From assembly GCA_943789365.1 (NCBI GenBank), contig CALSTV010000001.1, positions 744,001-808,000 on the forward strand: a stretch of 64,000 bases of DNA. Reading direction: 5' to 3'. Source of the DNA: an uncultured Flavobacteriaceae bacterium (lineage in GTDB: Bacteria > Bacteroidota > Bacteroidia > Flavobacteriales > Flavobacteriaceae). The notes under the pieces are model-generated. The model ran no database searches, was not told the origin of the DNA, and saw only the letters and a list, made by a program, of their open reading frames with translations. Shown one piece after another: positions 9,395 through 18,166 of this stretch; positions within the stretch are counted from its first letter, which is position 1; each line of letters starts with the position of its first letter. Position numbers and translations under genes: made by a program.

Positions 9395-10156
9395 ATGCAT
9401 CCCAAAGAATTCATTAAATTTGCCAAAAAACAGCCCATGTCTGAAGATCTTTATGGAAATGCTTTACTGGACTATCACAATGGCAAGTATAGTGAAGACA
9501 TCACCACACACATGACCATTGCAGGTGACGAAGTGAAGGACGACTTACCACTTCCCTATCTTTTTAGGACTTTTGAGGAAATGCCTTCAATAGAACAAAA
9601 AGCATTGCAACTCGCTTCAGGAAAAATATTAGACATTGGTGCTGGTGCTGGCAGTCATAGCCTCTATTTACAAGAACAAAACAAAGAAGTTACTGCTGTA
9701 GATGTTTCCAAAGGCGCCATCGAAGTATGCAAAGCAAGAGGTGTTCAAAATGTTATTAATACCAATATTTTACAACTTAAGAATCAAAAATACGATACCC
9801 TGCTCGCATTGATGAATGGAACCGGACTGGCAGGAAAACTCGACAAACTCGGCCCTTTTCTTTTGCAGCTAAAATCCTTGTTGAATGTGGGAGGACAACT
9901 GCTTATCGATTCTTCAGACATCATTTATATGTATGAAGATGAAACCGGAGACCATTGGATTCCTGCCGACAGCAAGTATTATGGAGAAGTTAGCTTTCAA
10001 ATGGAGTTTCAAAATGAAAAAGAACCGCCGTTCGATTGGTTGTATGTCGATTTCAACACTTTAAAACGCTGTGCCGATTTTAACGGGTTCGATTGTGCGC
10101 TCGTTCTCGAAGGAAATCATTACGACTATCTGGCAAAACTCACGCTAAAAAAATAA
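9395..10156 (+). CDS. Class I SAM-dependent methyltransferase
   Basis: A 253-residue soluble protein. Residues ~76-90 carry motif I of the Rossmann-fold methyltransferases (ILDIGAGAGSHSLYL), followed by the acidic motif II (VTAVDVSKGAIEV). The substrate cannot be told; it resembles the general Methyltransf_25-type proteins common in Bacteroidota. It is followed after 3 nt by a DUF1684 gene in the same direction, so the two are likely co-transcribed. The 140 bp upstream separates it from the divergent secreted-protein/RHS operon. Confidence 0.85.
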   Translation: MHPKEFIKFAKKQPMSEDLYGNALLDYHNGKYSEDITTHMTIAGDEVKDDLPLPYLFRTFEEMPSIEQKALQLASGKILDIGAGAGSHSLYLQEQNKEVTAVDVSKGAIEVCKARGVQNVINTNILQLKNQKYDTLLALMNGTGLAGKLDKLGPFLLQLKSLLNVGGQLLIDSSDIIYMYEDETGDHWIPADSKYYGEVSFQMEFQNEKEPPFDWLYVDFNTLKRCADFNGFDCALVLEGNHYDYLAKLTLKK

Positions 10157-10159
10157 ACC

Positions 10160-10780
10160 ATGATAAAAACAAGATTTACAACGCTATGGGTCCTTATTAT
10201 AGGTTTCTTCAGTTATACTGGATACTCACAAACCAAATCAGCTGCGCTGACTTATCAAAAAAACTTGAACAGTCAATATGCAGACCCGTACAACTCCCCA
10301 TTGCCAAAATACAGCCTTGCTACATTTAAAGCACTTCCTTTTTATGAATGGAATGAAAACTACCGCGTAATCGCCTCTGTAAAACGTACCCCCGAAGCAC
10401 CTTTATTCGTGATGCAAACCACCACAGATCGGCAACCCTTGTACCAACAATACGCTATCTTAAGTTTTGTGATTGACGGACAACATACCCAACTGCGTTT
10501 GTATAGAAGTCAGGAATCTAAATACAGCATGGAGTATAAAGATTATCTCTTTTTGCCCTTTAAAGACAGTACCAATGACTCCGAGACATATGAAGGCGGT
10601 CGCTTTTTAGATGTGTTTATCAGCGATATTGTAAACGATCAAATTGTTTTGGATTTTAACAAGGCATACAATCCCTATTGTGCTTACAACCACAAGTATT
10701 CTTGTCCGGTTCCCCCTGTTGAAAACCATCTAGACATTGCCATAAAAGCAGGCGTAAAAACAGGAATTATCAAGAAATAA
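10160..10780 (+). CDS. DUF1684 family exported protein
   Basis: A 206-residue protein with an N-terminal signal peptide (cleavage near GYSQ). It carries the DUF1684 hallmark block GGRFLDVF, then LDFNKAYNPYCAYN and YSCPVPPVENHL near the C-terminus. The two cysteines in that block are a family feature. The biochemical role is unknown. It starts 3 nt after the methyltransferase gene and ends 2 nt before the convergent BT_3928 gene, so there is almost no room for a terminator between them. Confidence 0.85.
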   Translation: MIKTRFTTLWVLIIGFFSYTGYSQTKSAALTYQKNLNSQYADPYNSPLPKYSLATFKALPFYEWNENYRVIASVKRTPEAPLFVMQTTTDRQPLYQQYAILSFVIDGQHTQLRLYRSQESKYSMEYKDYLFLPFKDSTNDSETYEGGRFLDVFISDIVNDQIVLDFNKAYNPYCAYNHKYSCPVPPVENHLDIAIKAGVKTGIIKK

Positions 10781-10781
10781 T

Positions 10782-11750
10782 TTAGCGTAAAATAACGGCA
10801 TCACTGTCACGCCAATTCCATTTACCTACAACCGTTCCTTTGTGCAAAGTTACAATTCCGGGGTTGGCTCTAATAATGGTTTTTAAGGTAGTTTCATCAC
10901 AAAATAAAAACTCAAAAGGCAAGCCCATTTCCTGTTGAAGTGAATTCAAATCATCTGTCGATGATGCCGACAAACCATAGACCAAGTAACCCTGCTCTTT
11001 TGCTTTTTGCGCCACTTCTTGTAAAGCGGCAAAACCAGCTCGCTGACTCTTATCTAAATTATAGCTGACAATTAACATCACGTTCTCTGCTGCTAATATA
11101 GTTTCCGTAAGATCGTCCGTTTCCGATTCTAAAAAGAAGTCGTGTACCGGTGGCAATTCATCGCTTCCGTCTACGTACTCCATACCCTCTGGAATATTCT
11201 TCCCAATCGCATAAGCTCTAAAATCGACCAAAGGCAAATGCACCAATACATGATAGGTAATGTATGTAAAAACAGCTAAAGAAATAAGCGTTATTCTTTT
11301 TAATAGTACTTCCGAAAAAATGCCCTTCAACATATCAGGACGCAGCAACATAGGCAACAACAATCCCATTAAAATAACATTCTTATAAAAGGTTTCCCAA
11401 GGACTCAATTTCAAAGCATCGCCAAAACAACCACAATCGGTAACCTTATCGTAGTAGGCAGAATACCAGGTTAAAAACAAAAACAACAGATTTATACCTA
11501 CCAAAGCCCAAACCGTTTTTTTGGGTTGGTAACCTATCAACAAAGTAACCCCCAACACAATTTCCGTCAAGATTAGTAGGATTGAGAATGGCAGCGCCAC
11601 CGGAATTAAAAATTCCAGATTCAACACATCTTCACCAAAATATTCTTGAAACTTATAACTAGACCCTAAGGGATCTACCAATTTTACAAAACCCGAAAAT
11701 AAAAATGTGGCAGCTACTAAGATTCTCGCTGTAAATACTAAAATTCTCAT
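10782..11750 (-). CDS. BT_3928 family DoxX/MauE-like membrane protein
   Basis: A 322-residue protein with four or five hydrophobic segments in the first ~180 residues and a soluble C-terminal domain that looks thioredoxin-like. The CGCFGDALKLSPWE motif in the membrane part is typical of MauE/DoxX-related proteins, thought to work in envelope redox or electron transfer. In Bacteroidota this family is commonly encoded next to DUF1599 and folP, as here: the DUF1599 gene ends 20 nt upstream in the same direction. The precise function is not established. Confidence 0.85.
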   Translation of the reverse strand: MRILVFTARILVAATFLFSGFVKLVDPLGSSYKFQEYFGEDVLNLEFLIPVALPFSILLILTEIVLGVTLLIGYQPKKTVWALVGINLLFLFLTWYSAYYDKVTDCGCFGDALKLSPWETFYKNVILMGLLLPMLLRPDMLKGIFSEVLLKRITLISLAVFTYITYHVLVHLPLVDFRAYAIGKNIPEGMEYVDGSDELPPVHDFFLESETDDLTETILAAENVMLIVSYNLDKSQRAGFAALQEVAQKAKEQGYLVYGLSASSTDDLNSLQQEMGLPFEFLFCDETTLKTIIRANPGIVTLHKGTVVGKWNWRDSDAVILR

Positions 11751-11770
11751 TGTTTTGTTTTTAAGTTCAA

Positions 11771-12310
11771 CTATCCTTGTCCCAAATGTATCATCGCAAA
11801 TATTGCGTAATTAATCATATCTTGGTAATTGGCATCAATTCCTTCAGAAACCAATGTTTTCCCTTTATTATCTTCGATTTGTTTGACACGCAACAATTTT
11901 TGTAAAATCAAATCTGTTAAAGAGCTCACACGCATATCACGCCAAGCTTCGCCATAATCGTGATTTTTAGCCTCCATCAATTCTTTTGTAACGGCACTGT
12001 GTTTTTTATACAGAGCTACAGCCTCTTCCGTATTTATATCGGGTTGACTGGCAATTCCTTTTTCCAACTGAATCAAGGCCATGATGGAATAATTAATGAT
12101 ACCGATAAACTCTGAGACTTCACCTTCATCTACTTTCCGTGTTTCATTTTCTTGTAACTGACGAATACGTTGTGCTTTGATAAATATTTGATCTGTTAAT
12201 GACGACAGTCTTAAGATACGCCAGGCACTTCCGTAGTCTGTCATTTTCTTTTCAAACAAAGCTGTACAGGTAGCTATGATAGAATCGTATTGTTTTGCTG
12301 TATTTTGCAT
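11771..12310 (-). CDS. DUF1599 domain protein
   Basis: A 179-residue protein made of two similar halves, each with a KMTDYGSAWRILRLSSLTD- or NHDYGEAWRDMRVSSLTD-like block and a following INYSIMALI- or INYAIFAMI-like helix. This internal duplication is the DUF1599 signature (nucleotide modification associated domain 1 family). The first gene of a two-gene minus-strand unit with the BT_3928 protein, it is divergent from folP. No enzymatic activity can be assigned from sequence. Confidence 0.88.
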   Translation of the reverse strand: MQNTAKQYDSIIATCTALFEKKMTDYGSAWRILRLSSLTDQIFIKAQRIRQLQENETRKVDEGEVSEFIGIINYSIMALIQLEKGIASQPDINTEEAVALYKKHSAVTKELMEAKNHDYGEAWRDMRVSSLTDLILQKLLRVKQIEDNKGKTLVSEGIDANYQDMINYAIFAMIHLGQG

Positions 12311-12477
12311 AGATAAATTTCAAAAAAATTATGTAAATTTCGGCTTTCCTTTTAGGGGTACCAGGCACCTTATTACTGCAAACGAAATTAAAAAAAAGTT
12401 TTTCATTTCTCGCATTTTTATCGAAATTTATATGGTATTATAAGATACAACCTTCTAAAAGATTAAATTCAAATACA

Positions 12478-13314
12478 ATGAATACAATTAATTGCAAAGG
12501 CACCTTAATCGATCTGAACCGTCCTAAAGTCATGGGTATTTTAAATTGTACACCAGATTCTTTTTTTGACGGAGGAAAATACAAAGATGAAAAAGAAATT
12601 GTGACACAGGTTCAAAAAATGCTTGCTGAAGGTGCTACCTTTATCGATATTGGTGCCTATTCTTCACGGCCAGGCGCCATTCACATCTCTGAAGAAGAAG
12701 AACTCCAACGGCTACTGCCAGTTGTTACGTTATTGACCAAAGAATTTCCTTCTATCATTTTATCCATTGATACTTTCCGAAGTCAAGTGGCAAAAAAAGC
12801 CATCGCTCTTGGTGCCAGCATGATCAATGACATATCTGGCGGGAATGCCGACCCTAATATGTTTGAAACCGTCGTTGACTTACAGGTACCTTATATAGCC
12901 ATGCATATGCAGGGAACACCTCAGAACATGCAAACAAATCCTCAATATGACAATTGTACCGAAGAAATCCTTAAAGATTTTGCGACAAAGGCACATCAAC
13001 TAAAAAGCAAAGGCTTGAACGATTTAATTTTCGATGTTGGTTTCGGCTTTGGAAAAACAATCGCACATAATTACGAATTGCTACACAACTTAGACCGTTT
13101 TCAACAATTAGACTGTCCCATTTTAACGGGAATCTCGAGAAAATCTATGTTGTATAAACCATTAGAAATTTCTCCAGACAAAGCTTTAAATGCTACTTCT
13201 ATCACCAATAGCATTGCCATTAACAAGGGCACTCAAATTTTAAGAGTGCACGATGTAAAAGAAGCTATGGAAGTTCTAAAAATTCATGAATTGCTATCGA
13301 CTCATTCCGCTTAA
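12478..13314 (+). CDS. folP: Dihydropteroate synthase
   Basis: A 278-residue enzyme of folate synthesis that joins p-aminobenzoate to 7,8-dihydropterin pyrophosphate. The N-terminal pterin-binding signature VMGILNCTPDSFFDGG is present, followed by FIDIGAYSSRPGA, SIDTFRS, MINDISGG and a C-terminal GISRKSMLY. All are conserved DHPS elements, and length is normal. It is transcribed divergently from the DUF1599/BT_3928 unit, a standard arrangement in flavobacteria. A small protein gene follows after 9 nt. Confidence 0.96.
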   Translation: MNTINCKGTLIDLNRPKVMGILNCTPDSFFDGGKYKDEKEIVTQVQKMLAEGATFIDIGAYSSRPGAIHISEEEELQRLLPVVTLLTKEFPSIILSIDTFRSQVAKKAIALGASMINDISGGNADPNMFETVVDLQVPYIAMHMQGTPQNMQTNPQYDNCTEEILKDFATKAHQLKSKGLNDLIFDVGFGFGKTIAHNYELLHNLDRFQQLDCPILTGISRKSMLYKPLEISPDKALNATSITNSIAINKGTQILRVHDVKEAMEVLKIHELLSTHSA

Positions 13315-13323
13315 AACCTACCT

Positions 13324-13668
13324 ATGGCATCTATTAATTACGACGGTAAAAAATTCAAAGTGGTCTCGAATTCAGATTCAGGGGAAGTAACAGATGCTGT
13401 CTCTTTCGAATACAGGCAAAACGAAAACATTGTGAGTTGCACGTATAAAGGAGCGCATATCGTATCAGGGCATCTTTTAGGAAAAGTAAGCACAAAAGGC
13501 ACCATCGAGTTCACCTATCACCAAATCAACACACAAGGCGAATTGCGAACAGGTCGCTGTATTTCTACTCCCGAACTACTAGCTTCTGGAAAAATAAGAC
13601 TGTATGAAGTTTGGCAATGGACGAATGGATCACAAGAAAAAGGAACTTCAATTCTAGAGGAATTATGA
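13324..13668 (+). CDS. Small conserved protein, often labelled n-acetylglutamate synthase
   Basis: A 114-residue soluble beta-rich protein (MASINYDGKKFKVVSNSDSG). Proteins of this kind are widely annotated as n-acetylglutamate synthase in Bacteroidota, but I see no acetyl-CoA binding motif and treat that label as unproven. It lies between folP and an acetyltransferase gene whose ATG overlaps its stop codon (ATGA at 13665-13668), suggesting translational coupling and a shared transcript. Confidence 0.7.
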   Translation: MASINYDGKKFKVVSNSDSGEVTDAVSFEYRQNENIVSCTYKGAHIVSGHLLGKVSTKGTIEFTYHQINTQGELRTGRCISTPELLASGKIRLYEVWQWTNGSQEKGTSILEEL

Positions 13669-14255
13669 AAGTATTGAGTAAAACCCCAATCGTTCTGGAA
13701 AACCCAAAAGTGCGTTTAGAGCCGCTCGCAACAGAACATCTCCCTTACCTGCTCCCAATTGCGGAAAAATATCCAAATTTACTACAATACTCTCCTGCTC
13801 CTTTTGGGACTGAAGAAAATCTTAAGGCTTATATTGACAATGCCATTACACATACCAACAACGGATTGTGGTACTCTTTTACCATCTACGATAAAACACT
13901 TAACAAATATATTGGGAGCACTTCCTATATGGCCATCGTTCCTACAAGCAAACGTTTGGAAATTGGAGGTTCATGGATAGAAAAGGAGGCACAGGGAACA
14001 GGAATCAACAAACAGTGTAAACACCTGCTACTAACCTACGCCTTTGATATACTTCAATATGAACGTGTAGAACTAAAAACCGATTATAGAAACACCCAGT
14101 CCAGAAAAGCAATTGAAAAGATAGGCGCAAGCTTTGAAGGCGTCTTAAGAAGTCATACTGTGCTTCCAGATGGTTTTAGACGCGACACCGTATATTACAG
14201 CATTTTAAAAAGTGAGTGGCCGACACTCAAAATCACCCATTTTAACAACCTTTAA
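13665..14255 (+). CDS. GNAT family N-acetyltransferase (RimJ/RimL type)
   Basis: A 196-residue protein. I place the start at the ATG overlapping the upstream stop by 4 nt, because the upstream extension is just the preceding gene read in another frame. The fold is GNAT: LRLEPL-like N-terminus, a GSTSYMAI strand, GGSWIEKEAQGTGINKQCK for acetyl-CoA binding, and a RVELKTDYRNTQSRKAIEKI block typical of RimJ/RimL-like proteins. The substrate (ribosomal protein, amino acid or small molecule) is unknown. A broken LysE-family gene follows after 4 nt. Confidence 0.85.
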   Translation: MKVLSKTPIVLENPKVRLEPLATEHLPYLLPIAEKYPNLLQYSPAPFGTEENLKAYIDNAITHTNNGLWYSFTIYDKTLNKYIGSTSYMAIVPTSKRLEIGGSWIEKEAQGTGINKQCKHLLLTYAFDILQYERVELKTDYRNTQSRKAIEKIGASFEGVLRSHTVLPDGFRRDTVYYSILKSEWPTLKITHFNNL

Positions 14256-14259
14256 TGCT

Positions 14260-14887
14260 ATGGATATAGACCTACTACTCCCATTTCTCACGGCATCCAT
14301 GGCATTAACTATACTACCAGGCCCAGATATTTTGTATGTACTTACCGAAAGCATAACCAAAGGTCAAAAAACAGGCATTGCCATCAGTGCAGGATTGGTA
14401 TCTGGAGTATTTATACACACGCTCCTAGCCACCACAGGTGTTTCATTAGTACTCAAACGCTCTGAACTTGCCTATCAACTGCTATCCTATATTGGAGCAA
14501 CCTATTTGTTCTATTTGGCTTATTTGAGTGCCAAGGAACCTCAAAAAGAATGGCTCACTCCTAATAATGGACATGAAACAACTTTCTTTTTCTGGGATCT
14601 TTACAAAAAAGGATTGCTTATGAATGTACTTAACCCTAAAGTATCACTTGTTTTTTATTGCCTTCCTTCCACAGTTCGTAAACCCAAGTTTCGGTAACCC
14701 AACAATACAAATGCTTATCCTAGGTGTTATTTTTATGTTTCAAGCCTTTGCCATTTTTTCAATTGTCGCCTTAACCTCCGCAACAATAATGACACAAGTA
14801 AGAACCCCAAAATTCTGGAAAACCACCAAATGGTTAAAAGTCCTGATTTTAACTACACTCGGATTTGGCTTACTACTAACCAGCTAA
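14260..14887 (+). pseudogene. LysE/RhtB family amino-acid exporter, frameshifted
   Basis: Two overlapping frames (14260-14697 and roughly 14650-14887) make one LysE-type membrane protein of about 208 residues if one T is removed from the T6 run at 14651-14656. The joint then reads KVSLVFIAFLPQFV, the expected family sequence after NVLNPK. The first part has LTILPGPDILYVLTESI near the N-terminus and SYIGATYLFYLAY. As read, translation stops early at the Arg of KPKFR and the last membrane helices are lost. Either it is a real null mutation, a slippage site or a sequencing error. Start ATG at 14260 follows the acetyltransferase stop closely. Confidence 0.85.
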
Positions 14888-14923
14888 TTTATCAGCTTTT
14901 AACCAAGTCTAGGTCTACGCCAA

Positions 14924-15063
14924 TGTCTGAGTCAAAGTCAAAGTCTGAGTCAAAAGTCAGAGCCAAAGTCTGAGTCAAAGTCTGAGTCAAAGTCAAAGTC
15001 TGAGTCAAAAGTCAGAGCCAAAGTCAAAGTCAGAGCCAAAGTCAGAGCCAGAGTCAGAGTCAT
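14924..15063. repeat. Degenerate AGTCAAAGTCTG / AGAGCCAAAGTC short tandem repeat
   Basis: About 140 bp built from 6- and 12-bp variants (GTCAAA, GTCTGA, GTCAGAGCCAAA). It is purine-rich on the plus strand and has no open frame of interest. It lies between the broken exporter gene and the rnhB terminator. The rest of the 14888-15352 gap holds only that terminator and short weak inverted repeats. Confidence 0.85.
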
Positions 15064-15087
15064 CTCAACAACTTCTTAAAAACAAAA

Positions 15088-15113
15088 AATCGCCTAAAAT
15101 AAATTAGGCGATT
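15088..15113 (-). terminator. Rho-independent terminator downstream of rnhB
   Basis: Stem AATCGCCTA / TAGGCGATT with an 8-nt loop. On the minus strand it is followed by a T-rich run, so it fits the end of the rnhB transcript (about 240 nt past the stop). Confidence 0.7.
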
Positions 15114-15352
15114 AAGTGTTCATATTGTAACCTCTCCAAATTACAATACAACCTATCGATTAAAAACCAATAGTTAGTAATCAAAAAAATTAAACCATGT
15201 TGCGTGAGCAACGAGACAAAGATATAGGAATCACAACAAATAGATACCCACAGATGTATCAATTACTAGCACATTTTCTTCACTATTTAACATATTTGAA
15301 GATTTTTGCAAAAAACTACTGAGACTCACAACAACAAAAAGATGTATCAATG

Positions 15353-15949
15353 CTATGTATCAGTTTCTTTTGGCAACAATTGAAATGATTTGCGATGGTA
15401 ACAGCAACTACCGTGTTTAGCTATGGCTGCTCGGTGCTCTTTGGTGGGATAGCCTTTGTTCTTTTTCCAATTGTAGCAGACATATTCAGCGTGCAATTTT
15501 TCCATAATGGCATCTCTATAGGTCTTGGCGAGAACAGAAGCAGCAGCAATACTCATAAATTTAGCATCGCCTTTTATAATCGTTTTATGAGCAACCTCTT
15601 TATAGGGATTGAATTTATTACCATCTACAATAATAAAATCTGGAACTTTCGACATGGCATCAATTGATCTATGCATTGCCAATATAGAAGCCTGCAGTAT
15701 ATTGATTTCATCAATTTCTTTTTCATCAACAACACCAACACCAAAAGAAACAGCGTGCTTTTCTATAAGTGGTCGCAACATAGCACGTTGTTTTTCCGTC
15801 AGTTTTTTAGAGTCATTTAACAAAGGATGTTTAAAATCGTCGGGTAATATAACCGCTGCTGCTACCACAGGTCCAGACAAACAGCCTCTACCGGCTTCAT
15901 CTGTTCCTACCTCTAACTTACTTTTTGAATACCTTCGTTTTAATGGCAT
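15353..15949 (-). CDS. rnhB: Ribonuclease HII
   Basis: A 198-residue enzyme removing RNA from RNA-DNA hybrids. It has the RNase HII opening VGTDEAGRGCLSGPVVAAAV, with Asp-Glu-Gly metal ligands, then DSKKLTEKQR and the later DGNKF and KGDAKFMSIAAASVLAKTYRD blocks. Length is normal. It stands alone on the minus strand, with a TACATTTG box shortly upstream and a stem-loop terminator downstream. Confidence 0.96.
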   Translation of the reverse strand: MPLKRRYSKSKLEVGTDEAGRGCLSGPVVAAAVILPDDFKHPLLNDSKKLTEKQRAMLRPLIEKHAVSFGVGVVDEKEIDEINILQASILAMHRSIDAMSKVPDFIIVDGNKFNPYKEVAHKTIIKGDAKFMSIAAASVLAKTYRDAIMEKLHAEYVCYNWKKNKGYPTKEHRAAIAKHGSCCYHRKSFQLLPKETDT

Positions 15950-15965
15950 AAAGTTCTTTTAAACG

Positions 15966-15973
15966 CAAATGTA
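15966..15973 (-). promoter_or_regulatory. -7 promoter box of rnhB
   Basis: TACATTTG on the minus strand, 16 nt before the rnhB ATG, matching the Bacteroidota -7 consensus TAnnTTTG. No convincing -33 TTTG was found at the ideal distance. Confidence 0.5.
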
Positions 15974-16092
15974 ACAGGTTCAATCTTAAGATACAAACCT
16001 TATGAAATAACGGAAAGCCTACACCTAAAACAAGGCATGCCTTTTGTCAAATATTCAACTTTATAAGTAAGTGTGGTTTTGAATAAATATTC

Positions 16093-16100
16093 TACCTTTG
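16093..16100 (+). promoter_or_regulatory. -7 promoter box upstream of the porin gene
   Basis: TACCTTTG, a TAnnTTTG match, about 80 nt before the porin ATG. The leader between the two contains AAGGCAACGCCCTCTATAA but no clear hairpin. Confidence 0.45.
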
Positions 16101-16178
16101 TGTTCGATATATAAACCCATATCTTAGCGAAGAATTTTATAAGGCAACGCCCTCTATAAAATATCACAAATCTTATTT

Positions 16179-18155
16179 ATGAAAGAGATTCTATTTTGCA
16201 TTGTGTTCCTTTTCTACAGTTCTTGTTTATTCGCACAAGCGTTAGATAGTATCCCTGAAAATGAAATCATAAATATAGAGCAACTTAGCAATCCAAAGCA
16301 AGCTCCTTTAGCCAAACGTAAGCAAAAGACAGAAAAAACGGTTGTGGATCCTGAATCGGGAAAAGCAAATTATTTGGATTATAAAATTATCAATCACGAT
16401 AGAGATACTATTCTGGTAGACACCACCTTGACCATTCAAAAGGATTATAAGATGAACTATCTTAGAAAAGACCTTTTTGGAATGCACACATTTCAAAACC
16501 TTGGTCAAGTACTCACAAAACTTACTTATGACCATGACGATGCTGCAATAATTCCGCGTATGGGAGCCGTTGGAAAACACGACAACTACAGCGAAATTGA
16601 AGATCAAGAATATTACAAGGTACCAACACCTTCTTCTGAATTTTTATACCGAAACGGAATCGAACAAGGACATGTTCTCGATTCTAGGTTGGCCATTAAT
16701 ATGACTGAACGCTTTAATTTCTCCCTAGGATACAAAGGACTGCGTTCCTTAGGAGCCTATAGAAACTCATTGACCAGTATTGAGAGTTTTAGAGGTACGG
16801 TATCTTATAGCACAAAAAACGACCGCTATAGGGTACGTTTCCATATGACCGACCAGGACATCATGAATCAAGAAAATGGTGGATTGACGCCTATCGCTCA
16901 GGAGTTTTTTGAAACCAACGACCCCGATTATAGCGATCGAGGTAGACTGGATGTTAATTTAGAAGAAGCCAATAGTAGTTTGATTGGTAAGCGCTACTAT
17001 CTAGACCACAATTTTAAATTGTTCAAATCAAAAGAACGTTCCGATGCCAAAATATCGGATATCAAAATAGGACACGTCTTGAATTACGAGACAAAACGCT
17101 ACTACTTTAGAGCGGCAAGCACCGAATATTTTGGAGATTCTTTTACCGATGCAACAGATGACAAAAGCTCGAATAAAGCCATGACAAATCAGGCCTATCT
17201 AAATTTCAAATCGCCTTATGTTTTGGGTAATTTTAAAGTTATGGCCGGCTATCACTACTATTATCTCGGTTATAAAAAAGTAGTGTATACGAACGAAGGA
17301 ATGATTCCTAATGAAATCAAACAAGACGCTGTTTCTTTTGGAGCTGACTGGAATGCAAATATTAAAAATATTCATTTTACCGCCAATGCAAGTACAATCG
17401 TCACAGGAGATATTACCGGTAGTAATTTATTTGTAGAAGCTGCTTTTAAAAAGAGAAAAACAATTGAAATTGCCACCTCTTTGCATTTGAATTCAAAAGC
17501 ACCAAATATCAACTATAACTTTCACCAAAGTAACTTTATCGCTTACAACTGGTACAACGATTTTAAAAATATCGATACGAGAAATCTAAATTTCACCATT
17601 GACAGCAAATGGGGTGCTGCCGAAGCTACAGTAAGTCAAATCGACAACTATATGTATTTCAATGAAGGTGAACAAGCAAGTCCTACACAATACAACAAAA
17701 CGGTAAACACCTTTAAAATAAAAGCGCACAAAGAATTTAAATTTGGTGATTTTGCACTCGATAATGATCTAATATATCAAAGCGTTGTCGATGGTGCTTC
17801 TGTATACAAAATGCCGGACCTGGTGGTGCGTAGTACGTTTTATTTCTCCAAACTTCTCTTTGAAAAAAAATCCTTGTATTTACAAACAGGTGTCACCGGT
17901 AATTATTTCACCGCCTATCAAGCAAATATGTACAATCCTGTTTTGGGTGAATTTACCTTACAAACTACCGATGAGATTGGAGGTAAACCCTTGTTAGATT
18001 TTTTTATCAATGCACAAATCAGAAGAACGCGTATCTTTCTAAAAGCAGAAAACATGCTTTCTTTGACCAACAACAACTATTATTATTCAACACCAAACAA
18101 ACCCTACAAAGACTTTGTATTTAGGTTTGGTTTTGTCTGGAACTTTTTCAAATAA
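16179..18155 (+). CDS. Putative outer-membrane porin (Porin_10 family)
   Basis: A 658-residue outer-membrane protein. It has a signal peptide (MKEILFCIVFLFYSSCLFAQ), a short acidic/proline linker, then alternating beta-strands throughout, and ends in aromatic residues (FGFVWNFFK) as beta-barrels do. The sequence style, with YLRKDLFGMHTFQNLGQ early on, matches the Bacteroidota putative porin family. The substrate is unknown. It is followed after 11 nt by an FAD-dependent oxidoreductase gene, a close pairing that may be transcriptional only. Confidence 0.85.
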   Translation: MKEILFCIVFLFYSSCLFAQALDSIPENEIINIEQLSNPKQAPLAKRKQKTEKTVVDPESGKANYLDYKIINHDRDTILVDTTLTIQKDYKMNYLRKDLFGMHTFQNLGQVLTKLTYDHDDAAIIPRMGAVGKHDNYSEIEDQEYYKVPTPSSEFLYRNGIEQGHVLDSRLAINMTERFNFSLGYKGLRSLGAYRNSLTSIESFRGTVSYSTKNDRYRVRFHMTDQDIMNQENGGLTPIAQEFFETNDPDYSDRGRLDVNLEEANSSLIGKRYYLDHNFKLFKSKERSDAKISDIKIGHVLNYETKRYYFRAASTEYFGDSFTDATDDKSSNKAMTNQAYLNFKSPYVLGNFKVMAGYHYYYLGYKKVVYTNEGMIPNEIKQDAVSFGADWNANIKNIHFTANASTIVTGDITGSNLFVEAAFKKRKTIEIATSLHLNSKAPNINYNFHQSNFIAYNWYNDFKNIDTRNLNFTIDSKWGAAEATVSQIDNYMYFNEGEQASPTQYNKTVNTFKIKAHKEFKFGDFALDNDLIYQSVVDGASVYKMPDLVVRSTFYFSKLLFEKKSLYLQTGVTGNYFTAYQANMYNPVLGEFTLQTTDEIGGKPLLDFFINAQIRRTRIFLKAENMLSLTNNNYYYSTPNKPYKDFVFRFGFVWNFFK

Positions 18156-18166
18156 CAGCCATCAAA

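Noticed and set aside
13324..13668. True N-acetylglutamate synthase (arginine pathway)
   Set aside because: The name is widely copied, but no GNAT or kinase-like motif and no arginine genes are nearby.
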